NCBI GenBank assembly: GCA_963680875.1
Contig: OY804589.1
Span: forward strand, 29,800,962-29,864,961
Source: Bathymodiolus brooksi
Taxonomy: Eukaryota; Mollusca; Bivalvia; Mytilida; Modiolidae
Length of the DNA: 64,000 nt
Direction of reading: 5' to 3'
Shown: one piece after another, positions 40,458 to 54,939 of the stretch
How positions within the stretch are numbered: position 1 is the first letter of the stretch
How the letters are laid out: the number at the start of each line of letters is the position of its first letter
Position numbers and translations under genes: made by a program
Notes under the pieces: generated by a model
Databases searched by the model: none
The model's input: only the letters and a program-made list of their open reading frames with translations
Told to the model about the DNA's origin: nothing

Positions 40458-43400
40458 CATTAAACAACAATCACTCATTCACTCCCAGCCAGGTGTTCCT
40501 GACATTAAACAATGATCACTCATTCACTCCTAACCAGGTGGTTCTGTCATTAAAAAACAATCACTCCTTCACTCCTAGCCAGGTGGTCCTGACATTAAGC
40601 AACGATCACTCATTCACTCCTAACCAGGTGGTCCTGACATTAAACAACAATCTCTCCTTCACTCCTAGCCAGGTTGTCCTGACATTAAACATCAATCACT
40701 CATTCACTCCTAGCCAGGTGGTCCTGACATTAAACAACTATCACTCCTTCACTCCTAGTCAGGTGGTACTGACATTAAACAACGATCACCCATTCACTCT
40801 TAAACAGGTGGTCCTGACATTAAACAACAATCACTCATTCACTCCTAGCCAGGTGGTCCTGAGGCATTAAACAACAATCACTCATTCACTCCTAAACAGG
40901 TGGTCCTGACATTAAACAACAATCACTCATTCACTCCTAACCAGGTGGTCCTGACATTAAACAACAATCACTCATTCACTCCTAGCCAGGTGGTCCTGAC
41001 ATTAAACAACGATCACTCATTCTCTCCTAGCCAGGTGGTCCTGACATTAAACAACAATCACTCATTAACTCCTAGCTAGGTGGTCCTGACATTAAACAAC
41101 AATCACTCATTCACTCCTAACCAGATGGTCCTGACATTAAACAACAATCACTCATTCACTCCTAGCCAGGTGGTACTGACATTAAACAACAATCACTCAT
41201 TCACTCCTAGCCAGGTCGTCCTGGCATTAATCAACGATCACTCATTCACTCCTAGCCAGGTGGTCCTGACATTAAACAACAATCACTCATTCACTCCTAG
41301 CCAGGTGGTCCTGACTTTAAACAACAATCACTCATTAACTCCTAACCAGATGGTCCTGACATTAAACAACAATCACTCATTCATTCCTAGCCAGGTGGTC
41401 CTGACATTAAACAACAATCACTCATTCACTCCTAGCTAGGTGGTCCTGACATTAAACAACAATCACTCCTTCACTGCTAGCTAGGTGGTCCTTACATTAA
41501 ACAACGATCACTCATTCACTCCTAACCAGGTGGTCCTGACATTAAACAACAATCGCTCAATCACTCCTAACCAGGTGGTCCTGAAATTAAACAACGATCA
41601 CTCATTCACTCCTAACCAGGTGGTCCTGAGGCATTAAACAACAATCACTCATTCACTCCTGACCAGGTGGTCCCGAAATTAAACAACGATCACTCATTCA
41701 CTCCTAACCAGGTGATCCTGAGGCATTAAACAAGAATCACTCATTCACTCCTAGCCAGGTGGTCCTGACATTAAACAACAATCACTCATTCACTCCTAGC
41801 CAGGTGGTACTGACATTAAACAACAATCACTCATTCACTCCTAACCAGGTGGTCCTGACATTAAACAACAATCACTCATTCAATCCTAGCCAGGTGGTCC
41901 TGACATTAAACAACGATCACTCATTCCCTCCTAACCAGGTGGTCCTGAGGCATTAAACAACAATCACTCATTCACTCCTAACCAGGTGGTCCTGACATTA
42001 AACAACAATCACTCATTCACTCCTAACCAGGTGGTCCTGAGGCATTAAACAACAATCACTCATTCACTCCTAAACAGGTGGTCCTGAAATTAAACAACAA
42101 TCACTCATTCACTCCTAGCCAGGTGGTCCTGACATTAAACAACGATCACTCATTCACTCCTAGCCAGGTGGTCCTGAGGCATTAAACAACAATCACTCAT
42201 TCACTCCAAACCAGGTGGTCCTGACATTAAACAATAATCACTCATTCACTCCTAACCAGGGCGTCCTGACATTAAACAACAATCACTCATTCGCTCCTAA
42301 CCAGATGGTCCTGACATTAAACAACAATCACTCCTTCACTCCTAACCATGTGGTCCAGACATTAAACAACGAACACTCATTCACTCCTAGCCAGGTGGGC
42401 CTGGCATTAAACAACGATCACTCATTCACTCCTAGCCAGGTGGTCCTGACATTAAACAACAATCACTCATTCACTCCTAGCCAGGTGGTCCTGACATTAA
42501 ACAACAATCACTCATTCACTCCTAACCAGATGGTCCTGACATTAAACAACAATCACTCATTCACTCCTAGCCAGGTGGTACTGACATTAAAAAATAATCA
42601 CTCATTCACTCCTAGCCAGCAGGTCCTGACATTAAACAACGATCACTCATTCACTCCTAGCCAGGTGGTCCTGACATTAAACAACAATCACTCATTCACT
42701 CCTAGCCAGGTGGTCCTGACAGTATACAACGATCACTCATTCACTCCTAACCAGGTGGTCCTGAGGCATTAAACAACAATCACTCATTCACTCCTAACCA
42801 GGTGGTCCTGACATTAAACAACAATCACTCATTCACTCCTAACCAGGTGGTCCTGAGGCATTAAACAACAATCACTCATTCACTCCTAAACAGGTGGTCC
42901 TGACATTAAACAACAATCACTCATTCACTCCTAACCAGGTGGTCCTGACATTAAACAACAATCACTCATTCACTCCTAGCCAGGTGGTCCTGACATTAAA
43001 CAACGATCACTCATTCACTCCTAGCCAGGTGGTCCTGACATTAAACAACAATCACTCATTAACTCCTAGCTAGGTGGTCCTGACATTAAACAACAATCAC
43101 TCATTCACTCCTAACCAGATGGCCCTGACATTAAGCAACAATCACTCATTCACTCCTAGCCAGGTGGTACTGACATTAAACAACAATCACTCATTCACTC
43201 CTAGCCATGTGGTCCTGGCATGAATCAACGATCACTCATTCACTCCTAGCCAGGTGGTCCTGACATTAAACAACAATCACTCATTCACTCCTAGCCAGGT
43301 GGTCCTGACATTAAACAACAATCACTCATTCAGTCCTAACCAGATGGTCCTGACATTAAACAACAATCACTCATTCACTCCTAGCCAGGTGGTCCTGACA

Positions 43401-44521
43401 GTAAACAACAATCACTCATTCACTCCTAGCTAGGTGGTCCTGACATTAAACAACAATCACTCCTTCACTCCTAGCTAGGTGGTCCTGACATTAAACAACG
43501 ATCACTCATTCACTCCTAACCAGGTGGTCCTGACATTAAACAACGATCACTCATTCACTCCTAACCAGGTGGTCCTGACATTAAACAACAATCACTCAAT
43601 CACTCCTAACCAGGTGGTCCTGAAATTAAACAACGATCACTCATTCACTCCTAACCAGTTGGTCCTGAGGCATTAAACAACAATCACTCATTCACTCCTA
43701 ACCAGGTGGTCCCGACATTAAACAACGATCACTCATTCACTCCTAACCAGGTGATCCTGAGGCATTAAACAACAATCACTCATTCACTCCTAGCCAGGTG
43801 GTCCTGACATTAAACAACAATCACTCATTCACTCCTAGCCAGGTGGTACTGACATTAAACAACAATCACTCATTCACTCCTAACCAGGTGGTCCTGACAT
43901 TAAACAACAATCACTCATTCACTCCTAGCCAGATGGTCCTGACATTAAACAACGATCACTCATTCCCTCCTAACCAGGTGGTCCTGAGGCATTAAACAAC
44001 AATCACTCATTCACTCCTAACCAGGTGTTCCTGACATTAAACAACAATCACTCATTCACTCCTAGCCAGGTGGTCCTGACATTAAACAACGATCATTCAT
44101 TCACTCCTAACCAGGTGGTCCTGATGCATTAAACAACACTCACTCATTCACTCCTAAACAGGTGGTCCTGACATTGAACAACAATCACTCATTCACTCCT
44201 AACCAGATGGTCCTGACATTAAACAACAATCACTCATTCACTCCTAGCCAGGTGGTCCTGACATTAAACAACAATCACTCATTCACTCCTAGCCAGGTGG
44301 TCCTGACATTAAACAACAATCACTCATTCACTCCTAACCAGATGGTCCTGACATTAAACAACAATCACTCATTCATTCCTAACCAGGGCGTCCTGACATT
44401 AAACAACAATCACTCCTTCACTCCTAACCATGTGGTCCAGACATTAAACAACGAACACTCATTCACTCCTAGCCAGGTGGGCCTGGCATTAAACAACGAT
44501 CACTCATTCACTCCTAGCCAG
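40458..44521 (+). repeat. Block related to 49,886-53,513
   Basis: Landmarks shift by 9,428 bp (40,454 to 49,882, 41,080 to 50,508, 41,759 to 51,187), then 9,473 after one extra monomer (42,772 to 52,245) and 9,518 after a second (43,676 to 53,194). Distinctive shared forms are ACTGCTAGCTAGG near 41,474 and CAATCGCTCAATC near 41,551. Nothing but satellite is seen. Confidence 0.85.
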
Positions 44522-47333
44522 GTGGTCCAGAAATTAAACAACAATAACTCATTCACTCCTAGCCAGGTGGTCCTGACATTAAACAACAATCACTCATTTA
44601 CTCCTAACCAGATGGTCCTGACATTAAACAACAATCACTCATTCACTCCTATCCAGGTGGTACTGACATTAAAAAATAATCACTCATTCACTCCTAGCCA
44701 GGAGGTCCTGACATTAAACAACGATCACTCATTCACTCCTAGCCAGGTGGTCCTGACATTAAACAACAATCACTCATTCACTCCTAGCCAGGTGGTCCTG
44801 ACATTATACAACGATCACTCATTCACTCCTAACCAGGTGGTCCTGAGGCATTAAACAACAATCACTCATTCACTCCTAACCAGGTGGTCCTGACATTAAA
44901 CAACAATCACTCATTCACTCCTAACCAGGTGGTCCTGAGGCATTAAACAACAATCACTCATTCACTCCTAGCCAGGTGGTCCTGACATTAAACAACAATC
45001 ACTCATTCACTCCTAACCAGGTGGTCCTGACATTAAACAACAATCACTCATTAACTCCTAGCTAGGTGGTCCTGACATTAAACAACAATCATTCATTCAC
45101 TCCTAACCAGATGGCCCTGACATTAAATAACAATCACTCATTCACTCCTAGCCAGGTGGTACTGACATTAAACAACAATCACTCATTCACTCCTAGCCAG
45201 GTAGTCCTGGCATGAATCAACGATCACTCATTCACTCCTAGCCAGGTGGTCCTGACATTAAACAACAATCACTCATTCACTCCTAGCCAGGTGGTCCTGA
45301 CATTAAACAACAATCACTCATTCACTCCTAACCAGATGGTCCTGACATTAAACAACAATCACTCATTCACTCCTAGCCAGGTAGTCCTGGCATGAATCAA
45401 CGATCACTCATTCACTCCTAGCCAGGTGGTCCTGACATTAAACAACAATCACTCCTTCACTCCTAGCTAGGTGGTCCTGACGTTAAACAACGATCACTCA
45501 TTCACTCCTAACCAGGTGGTCCTGACATTAAACAACGATCACTCATTCACTCCTAACCAGGTGGTCCTGACATTAAACAACGATCACTCATTCACTCCTA
45601 ACCAGGTGGTCCTGACATTAAACAACAATCACTCAATCACTCCTAACCAGGTGGTCCTGAAATTAAACAACGATCACTCATTCACTCCTAACCAGTTGGT
45701 CCTGAGGCATTAAACAACAATCACTCATTCACTCCTAACCAGGTGGTCCCGACATTAAACAACGATCACTCATTCACTCCTAACCAGGTGATCCTGAGGC
45801 ATTAAACAACAATCACTCATTCACTCCTAGCCAGGTGGTCCTGACATTAAACAACAATCACTCATTCACTCCTAGCCAGGTGGTCCTGATATTAAACAAA
45901 AATCACTCATTCACTCCTAACCAGGTGGTCCTGACATTAAACAACAATCACTCATTCACTCCTAGCCAGGTGGTCCTGACATTAAACAACGATCACTCAT
46001 TCCCTCCTAACCAGGTGGTCCTGAGGCATTAAACAACGATAACTCATTCACTCCTAACCAGGTGGTCCTGAGGCATTAAACAACAATCACTCATTCACTC
46101 CTAAACAGGTGGTCCTGACATTGAACAACAATCACTCATTCACTCCTAACCAGATGGTCCTGACATTAAACAACAATCACTCATTCACTCCTAGCCAGGT
46201 GGTCCTGACATTAAACAACGATCACTCATTCACTCCTAACCAGGTTGTCCTGACATTAAACAACCATCACTCATTCACTCCTAGCTAGGTGGTCCTTACA
46301 TTGAACAACTATCACTCATTCACTCCTAACCAGGTGGTCCTGACATTAAACAACGATCACTCATTCACTCCTAACCAGGTGGTCCTGATATTAAACAACG
46401 ACCACTCACTCACTCCTAGCCAGGTGGTCCTGACATTAAACAACGATCACTCATTCACTCCTAACCAGGTGGTCCTGACATTAAACAACGATCACTCATT
46501 CACTCCTAACCAGGTGGTACTGACATTAAACAACAATCACTCAATCACTCCTAACCAGGTGGTCCAGACATTAAACAACAATCACTCATTCACTCCTAGC
46601 CAGGTGGTCCTGACATTAAACAACAATCACTCATTCACTCCTAGCCAGGTGGTCCTGGCATTAAACAACAATCACTCAATCACTCCTAACCAGGTGGTCT
46701 TGACATTAAACAACAATCACTCATTCACTCCTAACCAGGTGGTCCTGACATTAAACAACGATCACTCATTCACTCCTAGCCAGGTGGTCCTGACATTAAA
46801 CACCAATCACTCATTCACTCCTAACCAGGTGGTTCTGACATTAAACAACGATCAATCATTCACTCCTAACCAGGTGGTCCTGATAATATTTGATTTGGTT
46901 GGTTGCTTGATGGCGTTTAGCGCCACTATCAACAATATTTCAGATATATCGTGGAGGTCAGTTTTATTGGTAAAGGAAACAGGAGTACCTGTAGAAAAAC
47001 ACCCACGTAAGTAACTGATCAACTGAATGTAACTTGTTCTCTCCATGATATAACTGAGAAATTGCTCAATTGGCATTAAACAACAATCACTCATTCACTC
47101 CCAGCCAGGTGTTCCTGACATTAAACAATGATCACTCATTCACTCCTAACCAGGTGGTTCTGTCATTAAAAAACAATCACTCCTTCACTCCTAGCCAGGT
47201 GGTCCTGACATTAAGCAACGATCACTCATTCACTCCTAACCAGGTGGTCCTGACATTAAACAACAATCTCTCCTTCACTCCTAGCCAGGTTGTCCTGACA
47301 TTAAACATCAATCACTCATTCACTCCTAGCCAG
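44522..47333 (+). repeat. 2,812-bp tandem duplication, unit 1
   Basis: Begins at the GTGGTCCAGAAATT monomer (44,522), which recurs at 47,334. Internal landmarks keep a constant 2,812-bp shift (45,471 to 48,283, 46,289 to 49,101, 46,884 to 49,696). It includes insert 11. I could find no length difference between the units, suggesting a recent event. Confidence 0.9.
46884..47073 (+). mobile_element. 190-bp insert, copy 11
   Basis: Reads CTGATAATATTTG at its left edge where copies 1-10 read CTGATAGTATTTG (insert position 3). The CCATGTGTTCCTG monomer normally upstream is missing, so GATCAATCATTC is directly next to the insert-bearing unit. CTGTAGAAA allele. Confidence 0.75.
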
Positions 47334-50145
47334 GTGGTCCAGAAATTAAACAACAATAACTCATTCACTCCTAGCCAGGTGGTCCTGACATTAAACAACA
47401 ATCACTCATTTACTCCTAACCAGATGGTCCTGACATTAAACAACAATCACTCATTCACTCCTATCCAGGTGGTACTGACATTAAAAAATAATCACTCATT
47501 CACTCCTAGCCAGGAGGTCCTGACATTAAACAACGATCACTCATTCACTCCTAGCCAGGTGGTCCTGACATTAAACAACAATCACTCATTCACTCCTAGC
47601 CAGGTGGTCCTGACATTATACAACGATCACTCATTCACTCCTAACCAGGTGGTCCTGAGGCATTAAACAACAATCACTCATTCACTCCTAACCAGGTGGT
47701 CCTGACATTAAACAACAATCACTCATTCACTCCTAACCAGGTGGTCCTGAGGCATTAAACAACAATCACTCATTCACTCCTAGCCAGGTGGTCCTGACAT
47801 TAAACAACAATCACTCATTCACTCCTAACCAGGTGGTCCTGACATTAAACAACAATCACTCATTAACTCCTAGCTAGGTGGTCCTGACATTAAACAACAA
47901 TCATTCATTCACTCCTAACCAGATGGCCCTGACATTAAATAACAATCACTCATTCACTCCTAGCCAGGTGGTACTGACATTAAACAACAATCACTCATTC
48001 ACTCCTAGCCAGGTAGTCCTGGCATGAATCAACGATCACTCATTCACTCCTAGCCAGGTGGTCCTGACATTAAACAACAATCACTCATTCACTCCTAGCC
48101 AGGTGGTCCTGACATTAAACAACAATCACTCATTCACTCCTAACCAGATGGTCCTGACATTAAACAACAATCACTCATTCACTCCTAGCCAGGTAGTCCT
48201 GGCATGAATCAACGATCACTCATTCACTCCTAGCCAGGTGGTCCTGACATTAAACAACAATCACTCCTTCACTCCTAGCTAGGTGGTCCTGACGTTAAAC
48301 AACGATCACTCATTCACTCCTAACCAGGTGGTCCTGACATTAAACAACGATCACTCATTCACTCCTAACCAGGTGGTCCTGACATTAAACAACGATCACT
48401 CATTCACTCCTAACCAGGTGGTCCTGACATTAAACAACAATCACTCAATCACTCCTAACCAGGTGGTCCTGAAATTAAACAACGATCACTCATTCACTCC
48501 TAACCAGTTGGTCCTGAGGCATTAAACAACAATCACTCATTCACTCCTAACCAGGTGGTCCCGACATTAAACAACGATCACTCATTCACTCCTAACCAGG
48601 TGATCCTGAGGCATTAAACAACAATCACTCATTCACTCCTAGCCAGGTGGTCCTGACATTAAACAACAATCACTCATTCACTCCTAGCCAGGTGGTCCTG
48701 ATATTAAACAAAAATCACTCATTCACTCCTAACCAGGTGGTCCTGACATTAAACAACAATCACTCATTCACTCCTAGCCAGGTGGTCCTGACATTAAACA
48801 ACGATCACTCATTCCCTCCTAACCAGGTGGTCCTGAGGCATTAAACAACGATAACTCATTCACTCCTAACCAGGTGGTCCTGAGGCATTAAACAACAATC
48901 ACTCATTCACTCCTAAACAGGTGGTCCTGACATTGAACAACAATCACTCATTCACTCCTAACCAGATGGTCCTGACATTAAACAACAATCACTCATTCAC
49001 TCCTAGCCAGGTGGTCCTGACATTAAACAACGATCACTCATTCACTCCTAACCAGGTTGTCCTGACATTAAACAACCATCACTCATTCACTCCTAGCTAG
49101 GTGGTCCTTACATTGAACAACTATCACTCATTCACTCCTAACCAGGTGGTCCTGACATTAAACAACGATCACTCATTCACTCCTAACCAGGTGGTCCTGA
49201 TATTAAACAACGACCACTCACTCACTCCTAGCCAGGTGGTCCTGACATTAAACAACGATCACTCATTCACTCCTAACCAGGTGGTCCTGACATTAAACAA
49301 CGATCACTCATTCACTCCTAACCAGGTGGTACTGACATTAAACAACAATCACTCAATCACTCCTAACCAGGTGGTCCAGACATTAAACAACAATCACTCA
49401 TTCACTCCTAGCCAGGTGGTCCTGACATTAAACAACAATCACTCATTCACTCCTAGCCAGGTGGTCCTGGCATTAAACAACAATCACTCAATCACTCCTA
49501 ACCAGGTGGTCTTGACATTAAACAACAATCACTCATTCACTCCTAACCAGGTGGTCCTGACATTAAACAACGATCACTCATTCACTCCTAGCCAGGTGGT
49601 CCTGACATTAAACACCAATCACTCATTCACTCCTAACCAGGTGGTTCTGACATTAAACAACGATCAATCATTCACTCCTAACCAGGTGGTCCTGATAATA
49701 TTTGATTTGGTTGGTTGCTTGATGGCGTTTAGCGCCACTATCAACAATATTTCAGATATATCGTGGAGGTCAGTTTTATTGGTAAAGGAAACAGGAGTAC
49801 CTGTAGAAAAACACCCACGTAAGTAACTGATCAACTGAATGTAACTTGTTCTCTCCATGATATAACTGAGAAATTGCTCAATTGGCATTAAACAACAATC
49901 ACTCATTCACTCCCAGCCAGGTGTTCCTGACATTAAACAATGATCACTCATTCACTCCTAACCAGGTGGTTCTGTCATTAAAAAACAATCACTCCTTCAC
50001 TCCTAGCCAGGTGGTCCTGACATTAAGCAACGATCACTCATTCACTCCTAACCAGGTGGTCCTGACATTAAACAACAATCTCTCCTTCACTCCTAGCCAG
50101 GTTGTCCTGACATTAAACATCAATCACTCATTCACTCCTAGCCAG
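47334..50145 (+). repeat. 2,812-bp tandem duplication, unit 2
   Basis: Second unit, with insert 12. At 50,146 the sequence changes from the unit-1 pattern (GTGGTCCAGAAATT) to GTGGTCCTGACATTAAACAA followed by CTATCACTCC, which is the continuation seen after insert 10. This is what unequal exchange between sister copies would leave. Confidence 0.9.
49696..49885 (+). mobile_element. 190-bp insert, copy 12 (last in window)
   Basis: Carries the same CTGATAATATTTG left edge as copy 11, the CTGTAGAAA allele and the CTCCCAGCC right flank. No further insert occurs in the remaining 14.1 kb. Confidence 0.75.
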
Positions 50146-53100
50146 GTGGTCCTGACATTAAACAACTATCACTCCTTCACTCCTAGTCAGGGGGTACTGA
50201 CATTAAACAACGATCACCCATTCACTCCTAAACAGGTGGTCCTGACATTAAACAACAATCACTCATTCACTCCTAGCCAGGTGGTCCTGAGGCATTAAAC
50301 AACAATCACTCATTCACTCCTAAACAGGTGGTCCTGACATTAAACAACAATCACTCATTCACTCCTAACCAGGTGGTCCTGACATTAAACAACAATCACT
50401 CATTCACTCCTAGCCAGGTGGTCCTGACATTAAACAACGATCACTCATTCTCTCCTAGCCAGGTGGTCCTGACATTAAACAACAATCACTCATTAACTCC
50501 TAGCTAGGTGGTCCTGACATTAAACAACAATCACTCATTCACTCCTAACCAGATGGTCCTGACATTAAACAACAATCACTCATTCACTCCTAGCCAGGTG
50601 GTACTGACATTAAACAACAATCACTCATTCACTCCTAGCCAGGTGGTCCTGGCATTAATCAACGATCACTCATTCACTCCTAGCCAGGTGGTCCTGACAT
50701 TAAACAACAATCACTCATTCACTCCTAGCCAGGTGGTCCTGACTTTAAACAACAATCACTCATTAACTCCTAACCAGATGGTCCTGACATTAAACAACAA
50801 TCACTCATTCATTCCTAGCCAGGTGGTCCTGACATTAAACAACAATCACTCATTCACTCCTAGCTAGGTGGTCCTGACATTAAACAACAATCACTCCTTC
50901 ACTGCTAGCTAGGTGGTCCTTACATTAAACAACGATCACTCATTCACTCCTAACCAGGTGGTCCTGACATTAAACAACAATCGCTCAATCACTCCTAACC
51001 AGGTGGTCCTGAAATTAAACATCGATCACTCATTCACTCCTAACCAGGTGGTCCTGAGGCATTAAACAACAATCACTGATTCACTCCTGACCAGGTGGTC
51101 TCGACATTAAACAACGATCACTCATTCACTCCTAACCAGGTGATCCTGAGGCATTAAACAACAATCACTCATTCACTCCTAGCCAGGTGGTCCTGACATT
51201 AAACAACAATCACTCATTCATTCCTAGCCAGGTGGTACTGACATTAAACAACAATCACTCATTCACTCCTAACCAGGTGGTCCTGACATTAAACAACAAT
51301 CACTCATTCAATCCTAGCCAGGTGGTCCTGACATTAAACAACGATCACTCATTCCCTCCTAACCAGGTGGTCCTGAGGCATTAAACAACAATCACTCATT
51401 CACTCCTAACCAGGTGTTCCTGACATTAAACAACAATCACTCATTCACTCCTAACCAGGTGGTCCTGAGGCATTAAACAACAATCACTCATTCACTCCTA
51501 AACAGGTGGTCCTGAAATTAAACAACAATCACTCATTCACTCCTAGCCAGGTGGTCCTGACATTAAACAACGATCACTCATTCACTCCTAGCCAGGTGGT
51601 CCTGAGGCATTAAACAACAATCACTCATTCACTCCAAACCAGGTGGTCCTGACATTAAACAACAATCACTCATTCACTCCTAACCAGGTGGTCCTGACAT
51701 TAAACAATAATCACTCATTCACTCCTAACCAGGGCGTCCTGACATTAAACAACAATCACTCATTCGCTCCTAACCAGATGGTCCTGACATTAAACAACAA
51801 TCACTCCTTCACTCCTAACCATGTGGTCCAGACATTAAACAACGAACACTCATTCACTCCTAGCCAGGTGGGCCTGGCATTAAACAACGATCACTCATTC
51901 ACTCCTAGCCAGGTGGTCCTGACATTAAACAACAATCACTCATTCACTCCTAGCCAGGTGGTCCTGACATTAAACAACAATCACTCATTCACTCCTAACC
52001 AGATGGTCCTGACATTAAACAACAATCACTCATTCACTCCTAGCCAGGTGGTACTGACATTAAAAAATAATCACTCATTCACTCCTAGCCAGGAGGTCCT
52101 GACATTAAACAACGATCACTCATTCACTCCTAGCCAGGTGGTCCTGACATTAAACAACAATCACTCATTCACTCCTAGCCAGGTGGTCCTGACATTATAC
52201 AACGATCACTCATTCACTCCTAACCAGGTGGTCCTGAGGCATTAAACAACAATCACTCATTCACTCCTAACCAGGTGGTCCTGACATTAAACAACAATCA
52301 CTCATTCACTCCTAACCAGGTGGTCCTGAGGCATTAAACAACAATCACTCATTCACTCCTAAACAGGTGGTCCTGACATTAAACAACAATCACTCATTCA
52401 CTCCTAACCAGGTGGTCCTGACATTAAACAACAATCACTCATTCACTCCTAGCCAGGTGGTCCTGACATTAAACAACGATCACTCATTCACTCCTAGCCA
52501 GGTGGTCCTGACATTAATCAACAATCACTCATTAACTCCTAGCTAGGTGGTCCTGACATTAAACAACAATCACTCATTCACTCCTAACCAGATGGCCCTG
52601 ACATTAAACAACAATCACTCATTCACTCCTAGCCAGGTGGTACTGACATTAAACAACAATCACTCATTCACTCCTAGCCAGGTGGTCCTGGCATGAATCA
52701 ACGATCACTCATTCACTCCTAGCCAGGTGGTCCTGACATTAAACAACAATCACTCATTCACTCCTAGCCAGGTGGTCCTGACATTAAACAACAATCACTC
52801 ATTCAGTCCTAACCAGATGGTCCTGACATTAAACAACAATCACTCATTCACTCCTAGCCAGGTGGTCCTGACAGTAAACAACAATCACTCATTCACTCCT
52901 AGCTAGGTGGTCCTGACATTAAACAACAATCACTCCTTCACTCCTAGCTAGGTGGTCCTGACATTAAACAACGATCACTCATTCACTCCTAACCAGGTGG
53001 TCCTGACATTAAACAACGATCACTCATTCACTCCTAACCAGGTGGTCCTGACATTAAACAACGATCACTCATTCACTCCTAACCAGGTGGTCCTGACATT

Positions 53101-54939
53101 AAACAACAATCACTCAATCACTCCTAACCAGGTGGTCCTGAAATTAAACAACGATCACTCATTCACTCCTAACCAGTTGGTCCTGAGGCATTAAACAACA
53201 ATCACTCATTCACTCCTAACCAGGTGGTCCCGACATTAAACAACGATCACTCATTCACTCCTAACCAGGTGATCCTGAGGCATTAAACAACAATCACTCA
53301 TTCACTCCTAGCCAGGTGGTCCTGACATTAAACAACAATCACTCATTCACTCCTAGCCAGGTGGTACTGACATTAAACAACAATCACTCATTCACTCCTA
53401 ACCAGGTGGTCCTGACATTAAACAACAATCACTCATTCACTCCTAGCCAGGTGGTCCTGACATTAAACAACGATCACTCATTCCCTCCTAACCAGGTGGT
53501 CCTGAGGCATTAAACAACAATCACTCATTCACTCCTAACCAGGTGTTCCTGACATTAAACAACAATCACTCATTCACTCCTAACCAGGTGGTCCTGAGGC
53601 ATTAAACAACAATCACTCATTCACTCCTAAACAGGTGGTCCTGACATTGAACAACAATCACTCATTCACTCCTAACCAGATGGTCCTGACATTAAACAAC
53701 AATCACTCATTCACTCCTAGCCAGGTGGTCCTGACATTAAACAACGATCACTCATTCACTCCTAGCCAGGTGGTCCTGACATTAAACAACAATCACTCAT
53801 TAACTCCTAGCTAGGTGGTCCTGACATTAAACAACAATCACTCATTCACTCCTAACCAGATGGCCCTGACATTAAACAACAATCACTCATTCACTCCTAG
53901 CCAGGTGGTACTGACATTAAACAACAATCACTCATTCACTCCTAGCCAGGTGGTCCTGGCATGAATCAACGATCACTCATTCACTCCTAGCCAGGTGGTC
54001 CTGACATTAAACAACAATCACTCATTCACTCCTAGCCAGGTGGTCCTGACATTAAACAACAATCACTCATTCAGTCCTAACCAGATGGTCCTGACATTAA
54101 ACAACAATCACTCATTCACTCCTAGCCAGGTGGTCCTGACATTAAACAACAATCACTCATTCACTCCTAGCTAGGTGGTCCTGACATTAAACAACAATCA
54201 CTCCTTCACTCCTAGCTAGGTGGTCCTGACATTAAACAACGATCACTCATTCACTCCTAACCAGGTGGTCCTGACATTAAACAACGATCACTCATTCACT
54301 CCTAACCAGGTGGTCCTGACATTAAACAACGATCACTCATTCACTCCTAACCAGGTTGTCCTGACATTAAACAACCATCACTCATTCACTCCTAGCTAGG
54401 TGGTCCTTACATTGAACAACTATCACTCATTCACTCCTAACCAGGTGGTCCTGACATTAAACAACGATCACTCATTCACTCCTAACCAGGTGGTCCTGAT
54501 ATTAAACAACGACCACTCACTCACTCCTAGCCAGGTGGTCCTGACATTAAACAACGATCACTCATTCACTCCTAACCAGGTGGTCCTGACATTAAACAAC
54601 GATCACTCATTCACTCCTAACCAGGTGGTCCTGACATTAAACAACAATCACTCAATCACTCCTAACCAGGTGGTCCAGACATTAAACAACAATCACTCAT
54701 TCACTCCTAGCCAGGTGGTCCTGACATTAAACAACAATCACTCATTCACTCCTAGCCAGGTGGTCCTGGCATTAAACAACAATCACTCAATCACTCCTAA
54801 CCAGGTGGTCTTGACATTAAACAACAATCACTCATTCACTCCTAACCAGGTGGTCCTGACATTAAACAACGATCACTCATTCACTCCTAGCCAGGTGGTC
54901 CTGACATTAAACAACAATCACTCATTCACTCCTAGCCAG
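50146..54939 (+). repeat. Insert-free satellite block
   Basis: Up to about 53,513 it parallels 40,717-43,995. From 54,400 it carries the GAACAACTATCAC run typical of the approach to an insert (as at 39,644 and 46,305), but switches at about 54,940 to a TCCTAACCAGATGG run without reaching an insert. TCATTCAGTCC near 52,801 and 54,070 and a TGA stop in GGCATGAATC near 52,690 and 53,959 are useful landmarks. Confidence 0.84.
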
